Under the pieces are notes generated by a model that was not told the DNA's origin, searched no databases, and saw only the letters and a list, made by a program, of their open reading frames with translations. Shown here one piece after another: positions 1 to 8,536 of a stretch of 64,000 nucleotides of DNA (position 1 is its first letter; the number at the start of each line of letters is the position of its first letter). The DNA is from Mycolicibacterium brumae (GTDB taxonomy: Bacteria > Actinomycetota > Actinomycetes > Mycobacteriales > Mycobacteriaceae). A program made the translations under genes and the position numbers. The stretch covers positions 1,302,001-1,366,000 of the forward strand of contig NZ_CP104302.1 of NCBI RefSeq assembly GCF_025215495.1, given 5' to 3'.

Positions 1-1872
1 CGCTGGCGCGACGTGAAGAACCGGGTTCGCGCCGAACTCGAAACCGAGGTCTTCCGACCGCACTACACCCCGAACATCGCCATCGCCCGCGCGAAGGTCG
101 CCGAACAGATGCGGTTGCTGGCGGCCGCCGGCGCGTCCGAGGACGGATTCGGCAAGGGCTACGGCGGCGCCGGCGAGGTCGGCGCCGCGATCACCCAGAT
201 CGAGATGCTCGCGATGAGCGACCTGTCGCTGATGGTCAAGGCCGGCGTGCAGTGGGGCCTGTTCGGCGGCGCCGTGGAGAACCTGGGCACCGAACGTCAC
301 CACGAGGCCTACGTCCGCAAGATCATCGACCTGGAATTGCTGGGCTGCTTCGCCATGACCGAGACCGGGCACGGCAGCGACGTCCAGTCGCTGGAGACCA
401 CCGCGACCTACGACCCGGAGACCCAGGAATTCGTCATCAATTCCCCGACGCCGTCCTCGCGCAAGGACTACATCGGCGGCGCCGCCGAATCCGCCCGGGT
501 GGCAGCGGTTTTCGCGCAGCTCATCACCCCGGACGGCCAGGGTCACGGAGTGCACGCGCTGGTGGTCCCGATCCGCGACGACAACGGCGAGGACCTGCCC
601 GGCGTCACCACCTCGGACTGTCACTACAAGGGTGGGCTGCCCGGCGTGGACAACGGCCGGATCATGTTCGACCACGTCCGGGTGCCGCGGGAGAACCTGC
701 TCAACCGCTACGCCGACGTGGCGCCCGACGGGACCTACAGCTCGCCGATCGAGAACCCGAACCGCCGGTTCTTCACCATGCTGGGCACCCTGATCCGCGG
801 GCGGGTCACTGTCGGTGGCAGCGCGGCCGCCGCCGCACGGGTGGCGCTGGACATCGCCACCCGGTATGCGTTGCAGCGCAGGCAGTTTGAAGCCCCCGGC
901 GGCGACGAGGAGATCCTCATCATGGATTACCTGGCGCACCAGCGCCGGCTCTTCCCGCTGATCGCCAAGTCCTACGCGCTGCAGTTCGCGCAGAACGAAT
1001 TGGTCACCAAGTGCCACGAGCTGCAGACCTCCGACGACCCGGACCCGGAAGAGCAGCGCGAGCTGGAGGCGCGCGCCGCCGGGCTCAAGGCCGCCAACAC
1101 CTGGCACGCCACCCGAGCCATCCAGGAGTCCCGCGAGGCCTGCGGCGGCGCGGGATACATGGCCGACAACCGGCTGGTCGCGCTGAAGGCCGACACCGAC
1201 GTGTTCACCACCTTCGAGGGCGACAACGTGGTGCTCACCCAGTTGGTGGCCAAGGAGCTGCTCACCGCCTACGCCGACGACATCAAGAGCATGAGCCCGG
1301 TGGGCTGGGTGCGGTTCGCCGCCAACTTCGCCGGCGAGCGGGTGCTCAAGCGCACCGCGGCCGAGACGATCATGCAGACCATCCTGGACACCCGCCAGGA
1401 CAACGAGGAGGAAGGCAGCCTCTTCAACCGCGGCACCCAGATGCAGATGTTCGAGGACCGCGAGGAGTACACGCTGTCCTCGGTGGCCCGCCGGTTGCAG
1501 GGCAAGTCCAAGGAGATGAGCGAGTTCGAGGCGTTCAACGCCGTGCAAGACCACGTGCTGCACGCCGCGAAGGCGCACATCGACCGGATCATCATGGAGG
1601 CGTTCGTCGCCGGCATCGACTCGTGCCCCGATCCGGAGGCGCGCCGGGTGCTGGAGCTGGTCTGCGACCTGTACGCGCTGTGCGCCATCGAGGAGGACAA
1701 GGCCTGGTTCATCGAGCACCGGTTCCTGTCCACCGAGCGCGCCAAGGCGGTCACCCGCGGCATCAACGAGCGTTGCCGCACGCTGCGCCCGTACGCGCAG
1801 ACGCTGGTCGACGGCTTCGGTGTGCCCGAGCAGTGCCGCAACGCCGAGATGCTGCATTCAGCCGGCGTCTGA
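1..1872 (+). CDS. Acyl-CoA oxidase/dehydrogenase family protein, 5'-truncated by the window edge
   Basis: The frame is open from base 1 (reading R-W-R-D-V-K-N), so the true start lies upstream; about 623 residues are visible. It should be an FAD enzyme that introduces the alpha-beta double bond into acyl-CoA in fatty-acid or sterol side-chain beta-oxidation in the cytosol. The flavin/substrate signature CFAMTETGHGSDVQSLETTA, the SRKDYIGGAA stretch and CGGAGYMADNR followed by FEGDNVVLTQLVAKELL are typical of the acyl-CoA oxidase branch, and the long C-terminal helical domain (about 180 residues after FEGDN) also fits ACOX rather than short FadE enzymes. Whether oxygen or an electron-transfer flavoprotein is the acceptor cannot be read from the sequence. 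A vapBC pair follows after 48 nt. Confidence 0.88.
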   Translation, partial: RWRDVKNRVRAELETEVFRPHYTPNIAIARAKVAEQMRLLAAAGASEDGFGKGYGGAGEVGAAITQIEMLAMSDLSLMVKAGVQWGLFGGAVENLGTERHHEAYVRKIIDLELLGCFAMTETGHGSDVQSLETTATYDPETQEFVINSPTPSSRKDYIGGAAESARVAAVFAQLITPDGQGHGVHALVVPIRDDNGEDLPGVTTSDCHYKGGLPGVDNGRIMFDHVRVPRENLLNRYADVAPDGTYSSPIENPNRRFFTMLGTLIRGRVTVGGSAAAAARVALDIATRYALQRRQFEAPGGDEEILIMDYLAHQRRLFPLIAKSYALQFAQNELVTKCHELQTSDDPDPEEQRELEARAAGLKAANTWHATRAIQESREACGGAGYMADNRLVALKADTDVFTTFEGDNVVLTQLVAKELLTAYADDIKSMSPVGWVRFAANFAGERVLKRTAAETIMQTILDTRQDNEEEGSLFNRGTQMQMFEDREEYTLSSVARRLQGKSKEMSEFEAFNAVQDHVLHAAKAHIDRIIMEAFVAGIDSCPDPEARRVLELVCDLYALCAIEEDKAWFIEHRFLSTERAKAVTRGINERCRTLRPYAQTLVDGFGVPEQCRNAEMLHSAGV

Positions 1873-1891
1873 GGGCGGCCGCATCAAATGT

Positions 1892-1906
1892 GGCATCATT
1901 GATGCC
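1892..1906. promoter_or_regulatory. Probable VapB/VapBC operator palindrome
   Basis: A perfect inverted repeat GGCATCA-T-TGATGCC lies 15 nt before the antitoxin ATG and just ahead of its GGAGG ribosome binding site. Type II antitoxins commonly autorepress by binding such palindromes over the promoter/leader; the role here is inferred from position and symmetry. Confidence 0.6.
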
Positions 1907-1920
1907 TACGGAGGTGCGAT

Positions 1921-2118
1921 ATGCGGACGACGGTCACTATCGACGATGAATTGCTGGAGCGCGCCGCGGAACTGACCGGAGTGCGTGAGAACGTCGCGCT
2001 GCTCAAACGTGGGCTGCAGACGTTGATCCGGGTGGAGAGCGCTCGGCGCCTGGCGGCGCTGGGTGGATCCGACCCGGACGCCGCGTCGGCGCCGCGGCGG
2101 CGTGGCGAGCCGGAATGA
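1921..2118 (+). CDS. vapB: VapB-type antitoxin
   Basis: A 65-aa protein starting MRTTVTIDDELLERAAELTG, the classic short ribbon-helix-helix-like N-terminus of mycobacterial VapB antitoxins. It would bind its own operator through the N-terminal half and neutralise the VapC RNase through the charged C-terminal tail (SAPRRRGEPE). GGAGG sits 6 nt upstream of the ATG. The stop overlaps the start of the following PIN-domain gene by 4 nt (ATGA), so the two are translationally coupled, as usual for vapBC. Confidence 0.88.
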   Translation: MRTTVTIDDELLERAAELTGVRENVALLKRGLQTLIRVESARRLAALGGSDPDAASAPRRRGEPE

Positions 2119-2477
2119 TTTTGGTCGACACCTCGGTGTGGATCGATCACCTACACGCCCCTGACGCGCGGCTATCGGCACGGCTGGAAGCCGACGATGT
2201 GGGTTGCCATCAGTTGGTGATCGAGGAACTGGCGCTCGGGTCGATCGCGAATCGGGCGGAGGTGCTGGCATTGCTGGCGAACCTGACCCGCTTCCCGGAG
2301 GTTGGCCACCGCGAGATCCTTCACATCACCGATCGGCGAAGATTGTGGGGGCGAGGCCTTAGCGCCGTGGATGTTCACTTGATGGCCGCGGTCGCATTGG
2401 TTGCCGGCGCCAAGTTGTGGACACGAGACAAGCGACTTGGACGGGTTGCGGCGGAGTGCGGCGTGACCTTGTTCTGA
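2115..2477 (+). CDS. vapC: VapC-type PIN-domain ribonuclease toxin
   Basis: A 120-aa PIN-domain protein: MILVDTSVWIDHL gives the first acidic residue (Asp5), the VIEELALGSI helix the conserved Glu, and LSAVDVHLMAAV plus LWTRDKRL the remaining Mg-binding Asp residues. PIN toxins cleave tRNA, rRNA or mRNA in the cytosol when released from antitoxin; the specific target cannot be told. The gene overlaps vapB by 4 nt and ends 3 nt before the 3' end of the convergent tRNA-Asn gene, so the module abuts a tRNA, a common place for acquired DNA, though no integrase or att repeat was seen. Confidence 0.88.
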   Translation: MILVDTSVWIDHLHAPDARLSARLEADDVGCHQLVIEELALGSIANRAEVLALLANLTRFPEVGHREILHITDRRRLWGRGLSAVDVHLMAAVALVAGAKLWTRDKRLGRVAAECGVTLF

Positions 2478-2480
2478 AAG

Positions 2481-2553
2481 CTCCCCCGGATGGACTCGAA
2501 CCATCAACCGCCCGATTAACAGTCGGGAGCTCTGCCAATTGAGCTACAGGGGA
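2481..2553 (-). tRNA. tRNA-Asn (anticodon GTT)
   Basis: A 73-nt cloverleaf on the minus strand. The acceptor stem TCCCCTG pairs with CGGGGGA (one T-G wobble) with discriminator G. The D-arm starts AGCTCAATTGGCAGAGC, the anticodon loop reads CTGTTAA with anticodon GTT, and the T-arm contains GGTTCGAGTCC. The 3' CCA is not encoded. Confidence 0.95.
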
Positions 2554-2719
2554 TTGGCCATCCGCGCTAGCGCGAACGAGGCATGACTTTAGCCTACCGA
2601 CGCCGTCGGACCCAAAAGGCCACCGTCTGGAGGTGATGTGCCAGCCCCGGACGGGGTGGGGTGCGCGATCGCGCCGACGTCAGGCAGGATGGATTGCAAC
2701 GTCTTCGGGAGGCAGTGGG

Positions 2720-2953
2720 TTGTTGGGATATGTCGCGGTGCTCGGCGTCGGCTACGTGATGGGCACCAAGGCGGGCCGCCGTCGCTACGAGCAGATCGTG
2801 CGCACCTACAAGGCGGTGACCGCAAGCCCGGTCACCAAGACCGTCATCGACTCGGGCCGGCGACAAATCGCCAAGCGGGTCTCGCCGGACCCGATGGGCG
2901 CCGTCACGGAGATCGACGAGGTCACCGTCTACGAGCCGCCCAAGCGTCGGTGA
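2720..2953 (+). CDS. Small conserved single-TM mycobacterial protein of unknown function
   Basis: A 77-aa protein. The TTG at 2720 is preferred because GGGAGG lies about 7 nt upstream and the residues before it look non-coding; TTG at 2723 is nearly equivalent, and the frame could open at ATG 2633. The N-terminus LLGYVAVLGVGYVMGTKAGR forms a short membrane segment followed by a basic/amphipathic tail (RRRYEQIVRTYKAVTASP). This architecture resembles small YtxH-like mycobacterial membrane proteins. Function is unknown. The stop overlaps a GTG of the following lipoprotein frame, suggesting co-transcription. Confidence 0.6.
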   Translation: MLGYVAVLGVGYVMGTKAGRRRYEQIVRTYKAVTASPVTKTVIDSGRRQIAKRVSPDPMGAVTEIDEVTVYEPPKRR

Positions 2954-2958
2954 TCGCC

Positions 2959-3456
2959 ATGCGGTCCATGCGCGTCATCGCGGCGATCCTCTCGGTCATC
3001 ACGCTGCTGGCCTCCGGCTGCGGCTGGAGCCCGGCCGGTCCCGAGCACGCCGGACCGGTGACCTGCGCCGACGCCGACGGCCCGTCGGCCGACACCGTCG
3101 CCCGGTCCATCGCGGGCGTCGCCCCGCTGTCCGAGGGCGCGCAGTGGACCGAAACCGGTCGCGGCAACACCCGCGACTGCCGGCTGTACTGGGTGCAGAT
3201 CGACAGCACCGACGCGACGGCCTCGACACCCGGCCAGGTGCTGTTCTTCGACCACAACACCTACCTGGGCACGCCGACGCCCAACCCGAAGCCCTACATC
3301 ACCGTGCTGGAGACCGGTCAGGACACCATCACCATCCAGTACCAGTGGCTGCAGGGCAACGAGCCGAACTGCTGCCCGACCGGCATTGGTTCGGTGCGTT
3401 TCGCCATCGGCGACGACGGCAGACTGCAGGCGCTCGACCCCATCCCCAATCAGTGA
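2959..3456 (+). CDS. Probable lipoprotein, LppP/LprE-like
   Basis: A 165-aa exported protein with an n-region MRSMR, hydrophobic core [11 protein letters not shown] and lipobox L-A-S-G-C, so the mature N-terminus should be a lipidated Cys on the outer face of the membrane. GTG at 2950, overlapping the previous stop, is an alternative start adding V-I-A. The mature domain has several Cys ([21 protein letters not shown]) and a [11 protein letters not shown] strand pattern resembling the mycobacterial LppP/LprE lipoprotein family, whose molecular role is not established. It is followed after about 60 nt by the ECF transporter genes. Confidence 0.75.
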   Translation: MRSMRVIAAILSVITLLASGCGWSPAGPEHAGPVTCADADGPSADTVARSIAGVAPLSEGAQWTETGRGNTRDCRLYWVQIDSTDATASTPGQVLFFDHNTYLGTPTPNPKPYITVLETGQDTITIQYQWLQGNEPNCCPTGIGSVRFAIGDDGRLQALDPIPNQ

Positions 3457-3517
3457 AACCGGGCCCCGCGGCACAGGGCCGCGCCGGCCGGCGCGACGTA
3501 ACTGGCAGAATTGGCCG

Positions 3518-5605
3518 GTGACCGATTACATCCCGGCGGCCGAACGCCGCCCGCAGCGGTCACTTCTTCCCGCCGAACTCGCCCACGCCGCCGTCACCGG
3601 CGCACTGTGCGCGGCCTGCGCCGTGATCGCCGTCGTCGTCCCGTTCGCCCAGGGCGTCTCGCTGCTCGGCATGGTCCCGATGGGGCTGCTGGCCTACCGC
3701 TACCGGGTCCGGGTGCTGATCGCCGCGGCCTTCGCCGGCGCCGCGATCGCCTTCCTGGTCGCCGGGCTCGGCGGCTTCATGACCGTCCTGAACTGCGCCT
3801 ACATCGGCGGCCTCACCGGCATCGTGAAACGCAAACGCCGCGGCACCCCCACCGTGATCGCCGCTTCCGCGGTGGCCGGAGTGGTGGCCGGCGTGTTCGC
3901 GGTCGCCGCGCTGGCCGTGCTGTCCCGACTGCGGGAACTGATCTTCGCCACCATCACCGTCAACGCCGAGGGAACGGCGCGGTTCCTGGAGGCGATGGCC
4001 TCCGCGGTCGCCGCGCTGGACACCAAAGCCTCCGACGCGGTGGCCGCCGCCATCCGCGCCCCGGCCGAACCGTTGCGCAACCTCGTCGGCGGCGCCCTGG
4101 ACTACTGGCCGGCGCTGCTCGGCGGGTACGCCGTCATCGCGATCATGGGCGTGAGCCTGATCGGATGGCTGCTGCTGTCGCGGGTGCTGGAACGGCTGCG
4201 CGGCATCCCCGACGTGCACAAACTCGAAACCCCGCCGCCCGGGACGCCCGGACCGGTGCCGGTCCGGATGCGCGATGTGCGGTTCCGCTACCCGGGCGCC
4301 GACCACGACGCACTCGCCCCGATCAGCCTGGACATCGAGGCCGGCGAGAACGTCGCCATCACCGGCGCCAACGGCTCCGGCAAGACCACCTTGATGCTGA
4401 TCCTGGCCGGCCGCGACCCCAGCTCCGGTGTGATCCAGCGCCCCGGCGCGGTGGCCCTCGGCGAGGCGGGCGGCACCGCGGTGGTGCTGCAGCACCCGGA
4501 GACCCAGGTGCTGGGCACCCGCGTCGCCGACGACGTGGTCTGGGGACTGCCGCCGGGACGCACCGTCGACATCGACGGGCTGCTCGGCGAGGTCGGACTG
4601 GCGGGCATGGGGGAGCGCTCCACCGGAGGGTTGTCCGGCGGCGAACTGCAGCGGCTGGCCTTCGCCGGCGCGCTGGCCCGTGATCCGCAGCTGCTGATCG
4701 CCGACGAGGTCACCTCCATGGTCGACCAGGCCGGCCGCGATTCGCTGATGGACCTGCTCTCCGGGCTCGGTTCGCGCGGGGAGATCAGCGTCGTGCAGAT
4801 CACCCACTACTCCGGGGAAGCCGAGGCGGCCGACCGGATCATCAACCTCAGCGAGTCGCTGGACAACACCACCATGGTGGAGATCGCCTCCGCGCCGACC
4901 GACGTGCCCGCCGCGCCGGCGCCCACAGCCGCGGCGACGGTGCTGGAGTGCCGCGACCTCAGCCACACCTACGCCGCGGGCACCCCGTGGGCCAAGCCCG
5001 CGCTGCGCGACATCAACTTCTCGGTGCAGGCCGGCGACGGGGTGCTGGTGCACGGCGGCAACGGCTCCGGCAAGTCGACGCTGGCCTGGATCATGGCCGG
5101 GTTGACCACCCCGACCTCCGGGCAGTGCCTGGTCGACGGGTTGCCCGCCGCCCAGCAATGCGGGCAGGTCGCGGTGGCGTTCCAGGCCGCCCGGCTGCAG
5201 CTGATGCGACCGCGGGTGGACCAGGAGGTGGCCTCGGCCGCCGGTTTCTCCGCCGACGACACCGACCGGGTCGCCGAGGCGCTGGCCACCGTCGGCCTGG
5301 ACGCCTCGTTGGCGCGACGACGCATCGACCAGCTCTCCGGCGGTCAGATGCGCCGGGTGGTGCTGGCCGGGTTGCTGGCGCGGCGCCCCCGGGTGCTGAT
5401 CCTCGACGAGCCGCTGGCCGGCGTCGACGCGCTCAACCAGCGCAAACTGCTGCGGCTGCTCGAGGGTCTGCGTCGGGACACCGGGCTCACCGTCATCGTG
5501 ATCAGCCACGACTTCGTCGGTCTGGAGACGCTGTGCCCGCGGATCCTGCATCTGAGCGACGGGGTGCTCAGCGCCACCCCGACGACGGCGGGAGGCCGGG
5601 CATGA
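3518..5605 (+). CDS. ECF-type ABC transporter: membrane domain fused to two ATPase domains
   Basis: A 695-aa protein using GTG 3518; the upstream open frame overlaps the lipoprotein and looks non-coding. Residues about 20-240 hold several hydrophobic segments like a DUF2232/S-component-like membrane domain. Residues about 245-460 and 475-690 are two ABC ATPases with Walker A motifs GANGSGKTT and GGNGSGKST, signatures LSGGELQRL and LSGGQMRRV, and Walker B LLIADE and VLILDEP. In other bacteria EcfA and EcfA' are separate proteins; the fused arrangement matches M. tuberculosis Rv2326c (about 697 aa). It would power uptake of a vitamin or metal with the EcfT protein encoded next (4-nt overlap). 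The substrate is unknown; no riboswitch-like leader was recognised. Confidence 0.87.
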   Translation: MTDYIPAAERRPQRSLLPAELAHAAVTGALCAACAVIAVVVPFAQGVSLLGMVPMGLLAYRYRVRVLIAAAFAGAAIAFLVAGLGGFMTVLNCAYIGGLTGIVKRKRRGTPTVIAASAVAGVVAGVFAVAALAVLSRLRELIFATITVNAEGTARFLEAMASAVAALDTKASDAVAAAIRAPAEPLRNLVGGALDYWPALLGGYAVIAIMGVSLIGWLLLSRVLERLRGIPDVHKLETPPPGTPGPVPVRMRDVRFRYPGADHDALAPISLDIEAGENVAITGANGSGKTTLMLILAGRDPSSGVIQRPGAVALGEAGGTAVVLQHPETQVLGTRVADDVVWGLPPGRTVDIDGLLGEVGLAGMGERSTGGLSGGELQRLAFAGALARDPQLLIADEVTSMVDQAGRDSLMDLLSGLGSRGEISVVQITHYSGEAEAADRIINLSESLDNTTMVEIASAPTDVPAAPAPTAAATVLECRDLSHTYAAGTPWAKPALRDINFSVQAGDGVLVHGGNGSGKSTLAWIMAGLTTPTSGQCLVDGLPAAQQCGQVAVAFQAARLQLMRPRVDQEVASAAGFSADDTDRVAEALATVGLDASLARRRIDQLSGGQMRRVVLAGLLARRPRVLILDEPLAGVDALNQRKLLRLLEGLRRDTGLTVIVISHDFVGLETLCPRILHLSDGVLSATPTTAGGRA

Positions 5606-6408
5606 GCCGCACGGACAAGCAGCGTCGGCCGGTGGTGCTGCTGCGCCCGGCGCCCGGCGATTCGCCGATCCACCGGATGTGGGCGGGCACCAAACTACTG
5701 GCCGTCTTCATCTTCTCGGTGCTGCTGACCTTCTTCCCGAGCTGGGCCTCGATCACCCTGGTGGCCGTGGCGGTCGGGGTCGCGATCCGGATGGCCGGGG
5801 TCCCCCGCGGCGCGGTGCCCAGCATCCCGCGCTTCCTGTGGGTGTTGATCGGCATCGGCGCGTTCACCGCCGCGCTCGGCGGCGGGGACCCGGTGCTGTC
5901 GCTCTTCGGACTCGACGTGGCCCTCGGTGGCCTGCTCACCTTCACCCGGATCACCTTCCTGGCGGTGGTGCTGCTGGCGCTGTCGATGATGGTGTCCTGG
6001 ACCACCAACGTGGCCGATATCGCGCCGGCCATCGCCACCCTGGGCCGGCCGCTGCGGCTGCTGCGGATCCCGGTCGACGAGTGGGCGGTCACCACCGCGC
6101 TGACGCTGCGGTCCTTCCCGATGCTGCTCGACGAATTCCGGGTGCTGCTCGCGGCGCGCAAACTGCGTCCCCATCCGCAGTCGCTGACCCGCCGCAAACG
6201 CATTCGGCAGGCCTTCTTCGAGCTGACCGATCTGCTGGCGGCCGCCACCACCGCGGCGCTGCGCCGCGCCGACGAGATGGGCGACGCCATCACCGCCCGC
6301 GGCGGCGCCGGTCAGATCACCGCGAGCCACGCCGGGCCGGCTGCCCGCGACTGGATCGCGCTTTCGGTGGTCGCCGTGGTCTGCGTGGTCTCGGTGCTGC
6401 TCTTCTAA
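5602..6408 (+). CDS. ECF transporter transmembrane component EcfT (CbiQ family)
   Basis: A 268-aa integral membrane protein starting at an ATG that overlaps the ATPase stop codon (ATGA). Hydrophobic segments include [41 protein letters not shown] and [18 protein letters not shown]. EcfT-type coupling helices are suggested by [15 protein letters not shown], close to the conserved Ala-Arg-Gly motifs by which EcfT contacts the ATPases. It corresponds to M. tuberculosis Rv2325c. Its stop codon overlaps the stop of the convergent uspC gene by a few bases, so the two transcription units meet tail to tail with no spacer. Confidence 0.85.
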   Translation: MSRTDKQRRPVVLLRPAPGDSPIHRMWAGTKLLAVFIFSVLLTFFPSWASITLVAVAVGVAIRMAGVPRGAVPSIPRFLWVLIGIGAFTAALGGGDPVLSLFGLDVALGGLLTFTRITFLAVVLLALSMMVSWTTNVADIAPAIATLGRPLRLLRIPVDEWAVTTALTLRSFPMLLDEFRVLLAARKLRPHPQSLTRRKRIRQAFFELTDLLAAATTAALRRADEMGDAITARGGAGQITASHAGPAARDWIALSVVAVVCVVSVLLF

Positions 6409-7724
6409 CGACCCGAGTTTGCCGCGGAATTTGCCGCGGCCTGCGCCTGGCTCAGCGCCTCGCCGACCGGCAGCCGGCCCAGGAACATCTCGTCGAAATA
6501 CGGTTTGAGCGCGGCGAATCCGGCCGCGAAACCCGCGCCGGCGGGGGCTTGGACGTAGCTGCCGTCGAGCACGTCGAAGAACGGGCTCACGTCGACACCG
6601 CGTCGCTCCCAGTAGTCGAAATAGCCCTGCTGGGCAGCGAGCACCGCCGGGATCGCCGCGCCGCCGGCGCCAAGATAGGCGTTGCCCGCCGAGCTGCCCA
6701 ACCAGTCCAGCAACCGCCGCACCTGCGCAGGGTGGTCGGTGGCCGCGTTGCCGGCGACGACGATTCCGTTGGTGACGCTGACTCGGCCGGCTGGTCCGGT
6801 GGGCAGCAGCGCCACGCCCCACGGGAAGCGGGCCGTATCAGCAACATTGGCCAGGTTGTAGGTCCCGGACTGGAACAGCGCCATCCGGCCGGACAGGAAC
6901 TGGTTGCGGGAGAAGTCGCCGTTGTCGTTGGTGTCACTGGCCGGCGGAGCGACGCGGTCGTCGTTGATCAGAGCGACCAGGTACTCGAACGCGCCACGCG
7001 CCGCCGGGTTGTCGAAGGTGAACGCGTCGCCCTCCGAATACGTGCCGCCGGCTGAGCCGACGAAGTTCAGGTTGATCGCCTGCAGGTCGTTGGCGGCGTT
7101 GTAGCCCCACACCCGGGTGCGCCCCGGATCGAACGACGGGTCCGTCGCCGGGCGGCCGGTGGTGTCGCGGGTCAGCCGGGCCAGCAGCGGTCGCAGCGTG
7201 TCATCGGGTGTGCCCCAGCGCAATCCGTCCAGCTCGGCCGGGGCCACCCCGGCCTCGGCCAGTAGCTCCGCGTTGTAGTACACCGCGATCCCGGCGTCGG
7301 TCAGCTGCGGCACACCCCACAGCGTGCCGTCGCGGGTGAACTGGTCGACGACAGTCTGCTCCCACCCGGGCTGCGGATCGACGGCCAGCAGCCTGTCGTT
7401 GTCGGCGTAGCCGGCCAGGTTGGTGCTGTTGAGCCAGAACACATCGTCGGCGCCGCCCCCGGCCACATCGGTGCGCAGCGTGTCGAAATAACTGGCGTAG
7501 GACACCGTGACGATCCGCACCTCGATGTCCGGGTTGGCGGCGGTGAACGCGTCCAACGACTCCCGGTAGGCGGCGGCCACCTGCTGGTCCCACAGCCGCA
7601 GCGTCAGCACGGTCTTGCCGGTCGGATCGGCGTTGCGGCCCAACCCGACCGCGAGGACCAGCAGCAGCGTGAACACCAGCGCCGTCGCGACGGCGAGCAT
7701 GGTGGAGAACCGCGGCCTGCTCAT
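6405..7724 (-). CDS. uspC: Sugar ABC transporter substrate-binding protein UspC
   Basis: A 439-aa extracytoplasmic substrate-binding protein (M. tuberculosis UspC is about 440 aa). The ATG at 7724 overlaps the uspB stop (ATGA). The N-terminus MSRPRFSTMLAVATALVFTLLLVLAV is a signal/anchor segment, but no lipobox Cys is visible, so it is probably membrane-anchored or cleaved. The mature part reads LTLRLWDQQVAAAYRESLDAF and then DDVFWLNSTNLAGY, typical of family 1 sugar-binding proteins. Together with UspA and UspB it forms an importer; the tuberculosis UspC has been linked to amino-sugar binding. No ATPase gene is linked, so an ATPase encoded elsewhere must energise it. Confidence 0.88.
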   Translation of the reverse strand: MSRPRFSTMLAVATALVFTLLLVLAVGLGRNADPTGKTVLTLRLWDQQVAAAYRESLDAFTAANPDIEVRIVTVSYASYFDTLRTDVAGGGADDVFWLNSTNLAGYADNDRLLAVDPQPGWEQTVVDQFTRDGTLWGVPQLTDAGIAVYYNAELLAEAGVAPAELDGLRWGTPDDTLRPLLARLTRDTTGRPATDPSFDPGRTRVWGYNAANDLQAINLNFVGSAGGTYSEGDAFTFDNPAARGAFEYLVALINDDRVAPPASDTNDNGDFSRNQFLSGRMALFQSGTYNLANVADTARFPWGVALLPTGPAGRVSVTNGIVVAGNAATDHPAQVRRLLDWLGSSAGNAYLGAGGAAIPAVLAAQQGYFDYWERRGVDVSPFFDVLDGSYVQAPAGAGFAAGFAALKPYFDEMFLGRLPVGEALSQAQAAANSAANSGR

Positions 7725-8536
7725 TTCAGCCCCGTCACCACGATCGAACGGGTGATGTGGCGCTGGAACACTACGAACAACACCAGCAGCGGGACAATCG
7801 CGACGGTGGTGGCCGCCATCACCAGCGTCCACTGCGCGTTGTACTGCGACTGCAGCCCGGCGGTGGCGACCGTCAGCACCCGCCACTTCTCCCCGCTGGT
7901 GATCACCAGCGGCCACATGAACGAATTCCACTGGGAGACCACGGTGATCAGCGCCAGCGTCACCAGGATCGGCCGGCTGGCCGGCAGCACCACGTGCACC
8001 AGCACATCGAGGGTGTTCGCGCCGTCGAGCCGGGCCGCGCGCTCCAGGTCGGCCGGAATGGTCCGGAAGTGCTGGCGCAGCAGGAAAATCGCGTACGGCG
8101 AGCCGAACACGAACGGCAACACCAACGCCCAGAAGGTGTTCCGCATCCCGGCCTGGGCCATCATCAGATACAGCGGCACCACCGTCACGGTGGCCGGCGC
8201 CATCAGGGTGGCCAGGTACACCCAGAACAGGGTGTCGCGGCCCGGAAACTCCAACCGCGCGAACGCATATGCCGCCAGCACTGACGAGATGAGCTGCCCC
8301 AGCAGGATCACCGCCGTCATCAGCGCGGTGACCGCGATGGCCCTGGGAAAGCCCGCGCCGCCCAGATCGGCATAGTTGCCCAGCGTCGGCGGGTCGGGCC
8401 ACGACAGCGGGGCGCCGGTGGCGAACTGCTGCGCCGAGGTGAACGAGGTCAGCAACCCCAATCCGAACGGCGCCAGCACGATCAACGCCGAGGCGGCCAG
8501 CCCCAGGTAAACCGTCAGAACTCTAGGTGAGGTCAT
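7721..8536 (-). CDS. uspB: Sugar ABC transporter permease UspB
   Basis: A 271-aa permease of the MalG type with about six hydrophobic segments (VYLGLAASALIVLAPFGLGLL, FWVYLATLMAPATVTVVPLYL, PLLVLFVVFQ). The cytoplasmic EAA-like loop is DLERAARLDGANTLDVLVHVVLPASRP, which docks on the ATPase. It overlaps uspA by 14 nt upstream and uspC by 4 nt downstream, so the three genes form one tightly coupled operon read from uspA. M. tuberculosis Rv2317 has nearly the same length. Confidence 0.88.
   Translation of the reverse strand: MTSPRVLTVYLGLAASALIVLAPFGLGLLTSFTSAQQFATGAPLSWPDPPTLGNYADLGGAGFPRAIAVTALMTAVILLGQLISSVLAAYAFARLEFPGRDTLFWVYLATLMAPATVTVVPLYLMMAQAGMRNTFWALVLPFVFGSPYAIFLLRQHFRTIPADLERAARLDGANTLDVLVHVVLPASRPILVTLALITVVSQWNSFMWPLVITSGEKWRVLTVATAGLQSQYNAQWTLVMAATTVAIVPLLVLFVVFQRHITRSIVVTGLK

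Noticed and set aside
3457..3517. A riboswitch upstream of the ECF transporter
   Set aside because: Only about 60 nt separate it from the lipoprotein gene and no known aptamer core was recognised.
3560..5551. A minus-strand open frame of about 660 codons opposite the ECF ATPase gene
   Set aside because: Low-complexity Arg/Gly/His/Gln sequence; the plus strand has two full ABC motif sets.
7725..8402. Open upstream extension of the uspC frame through uspB
   Set aside because: The extension lies in a different frame of the permease gene; ATG 7724 overlaps the uspB stop and gives the expected protein length.
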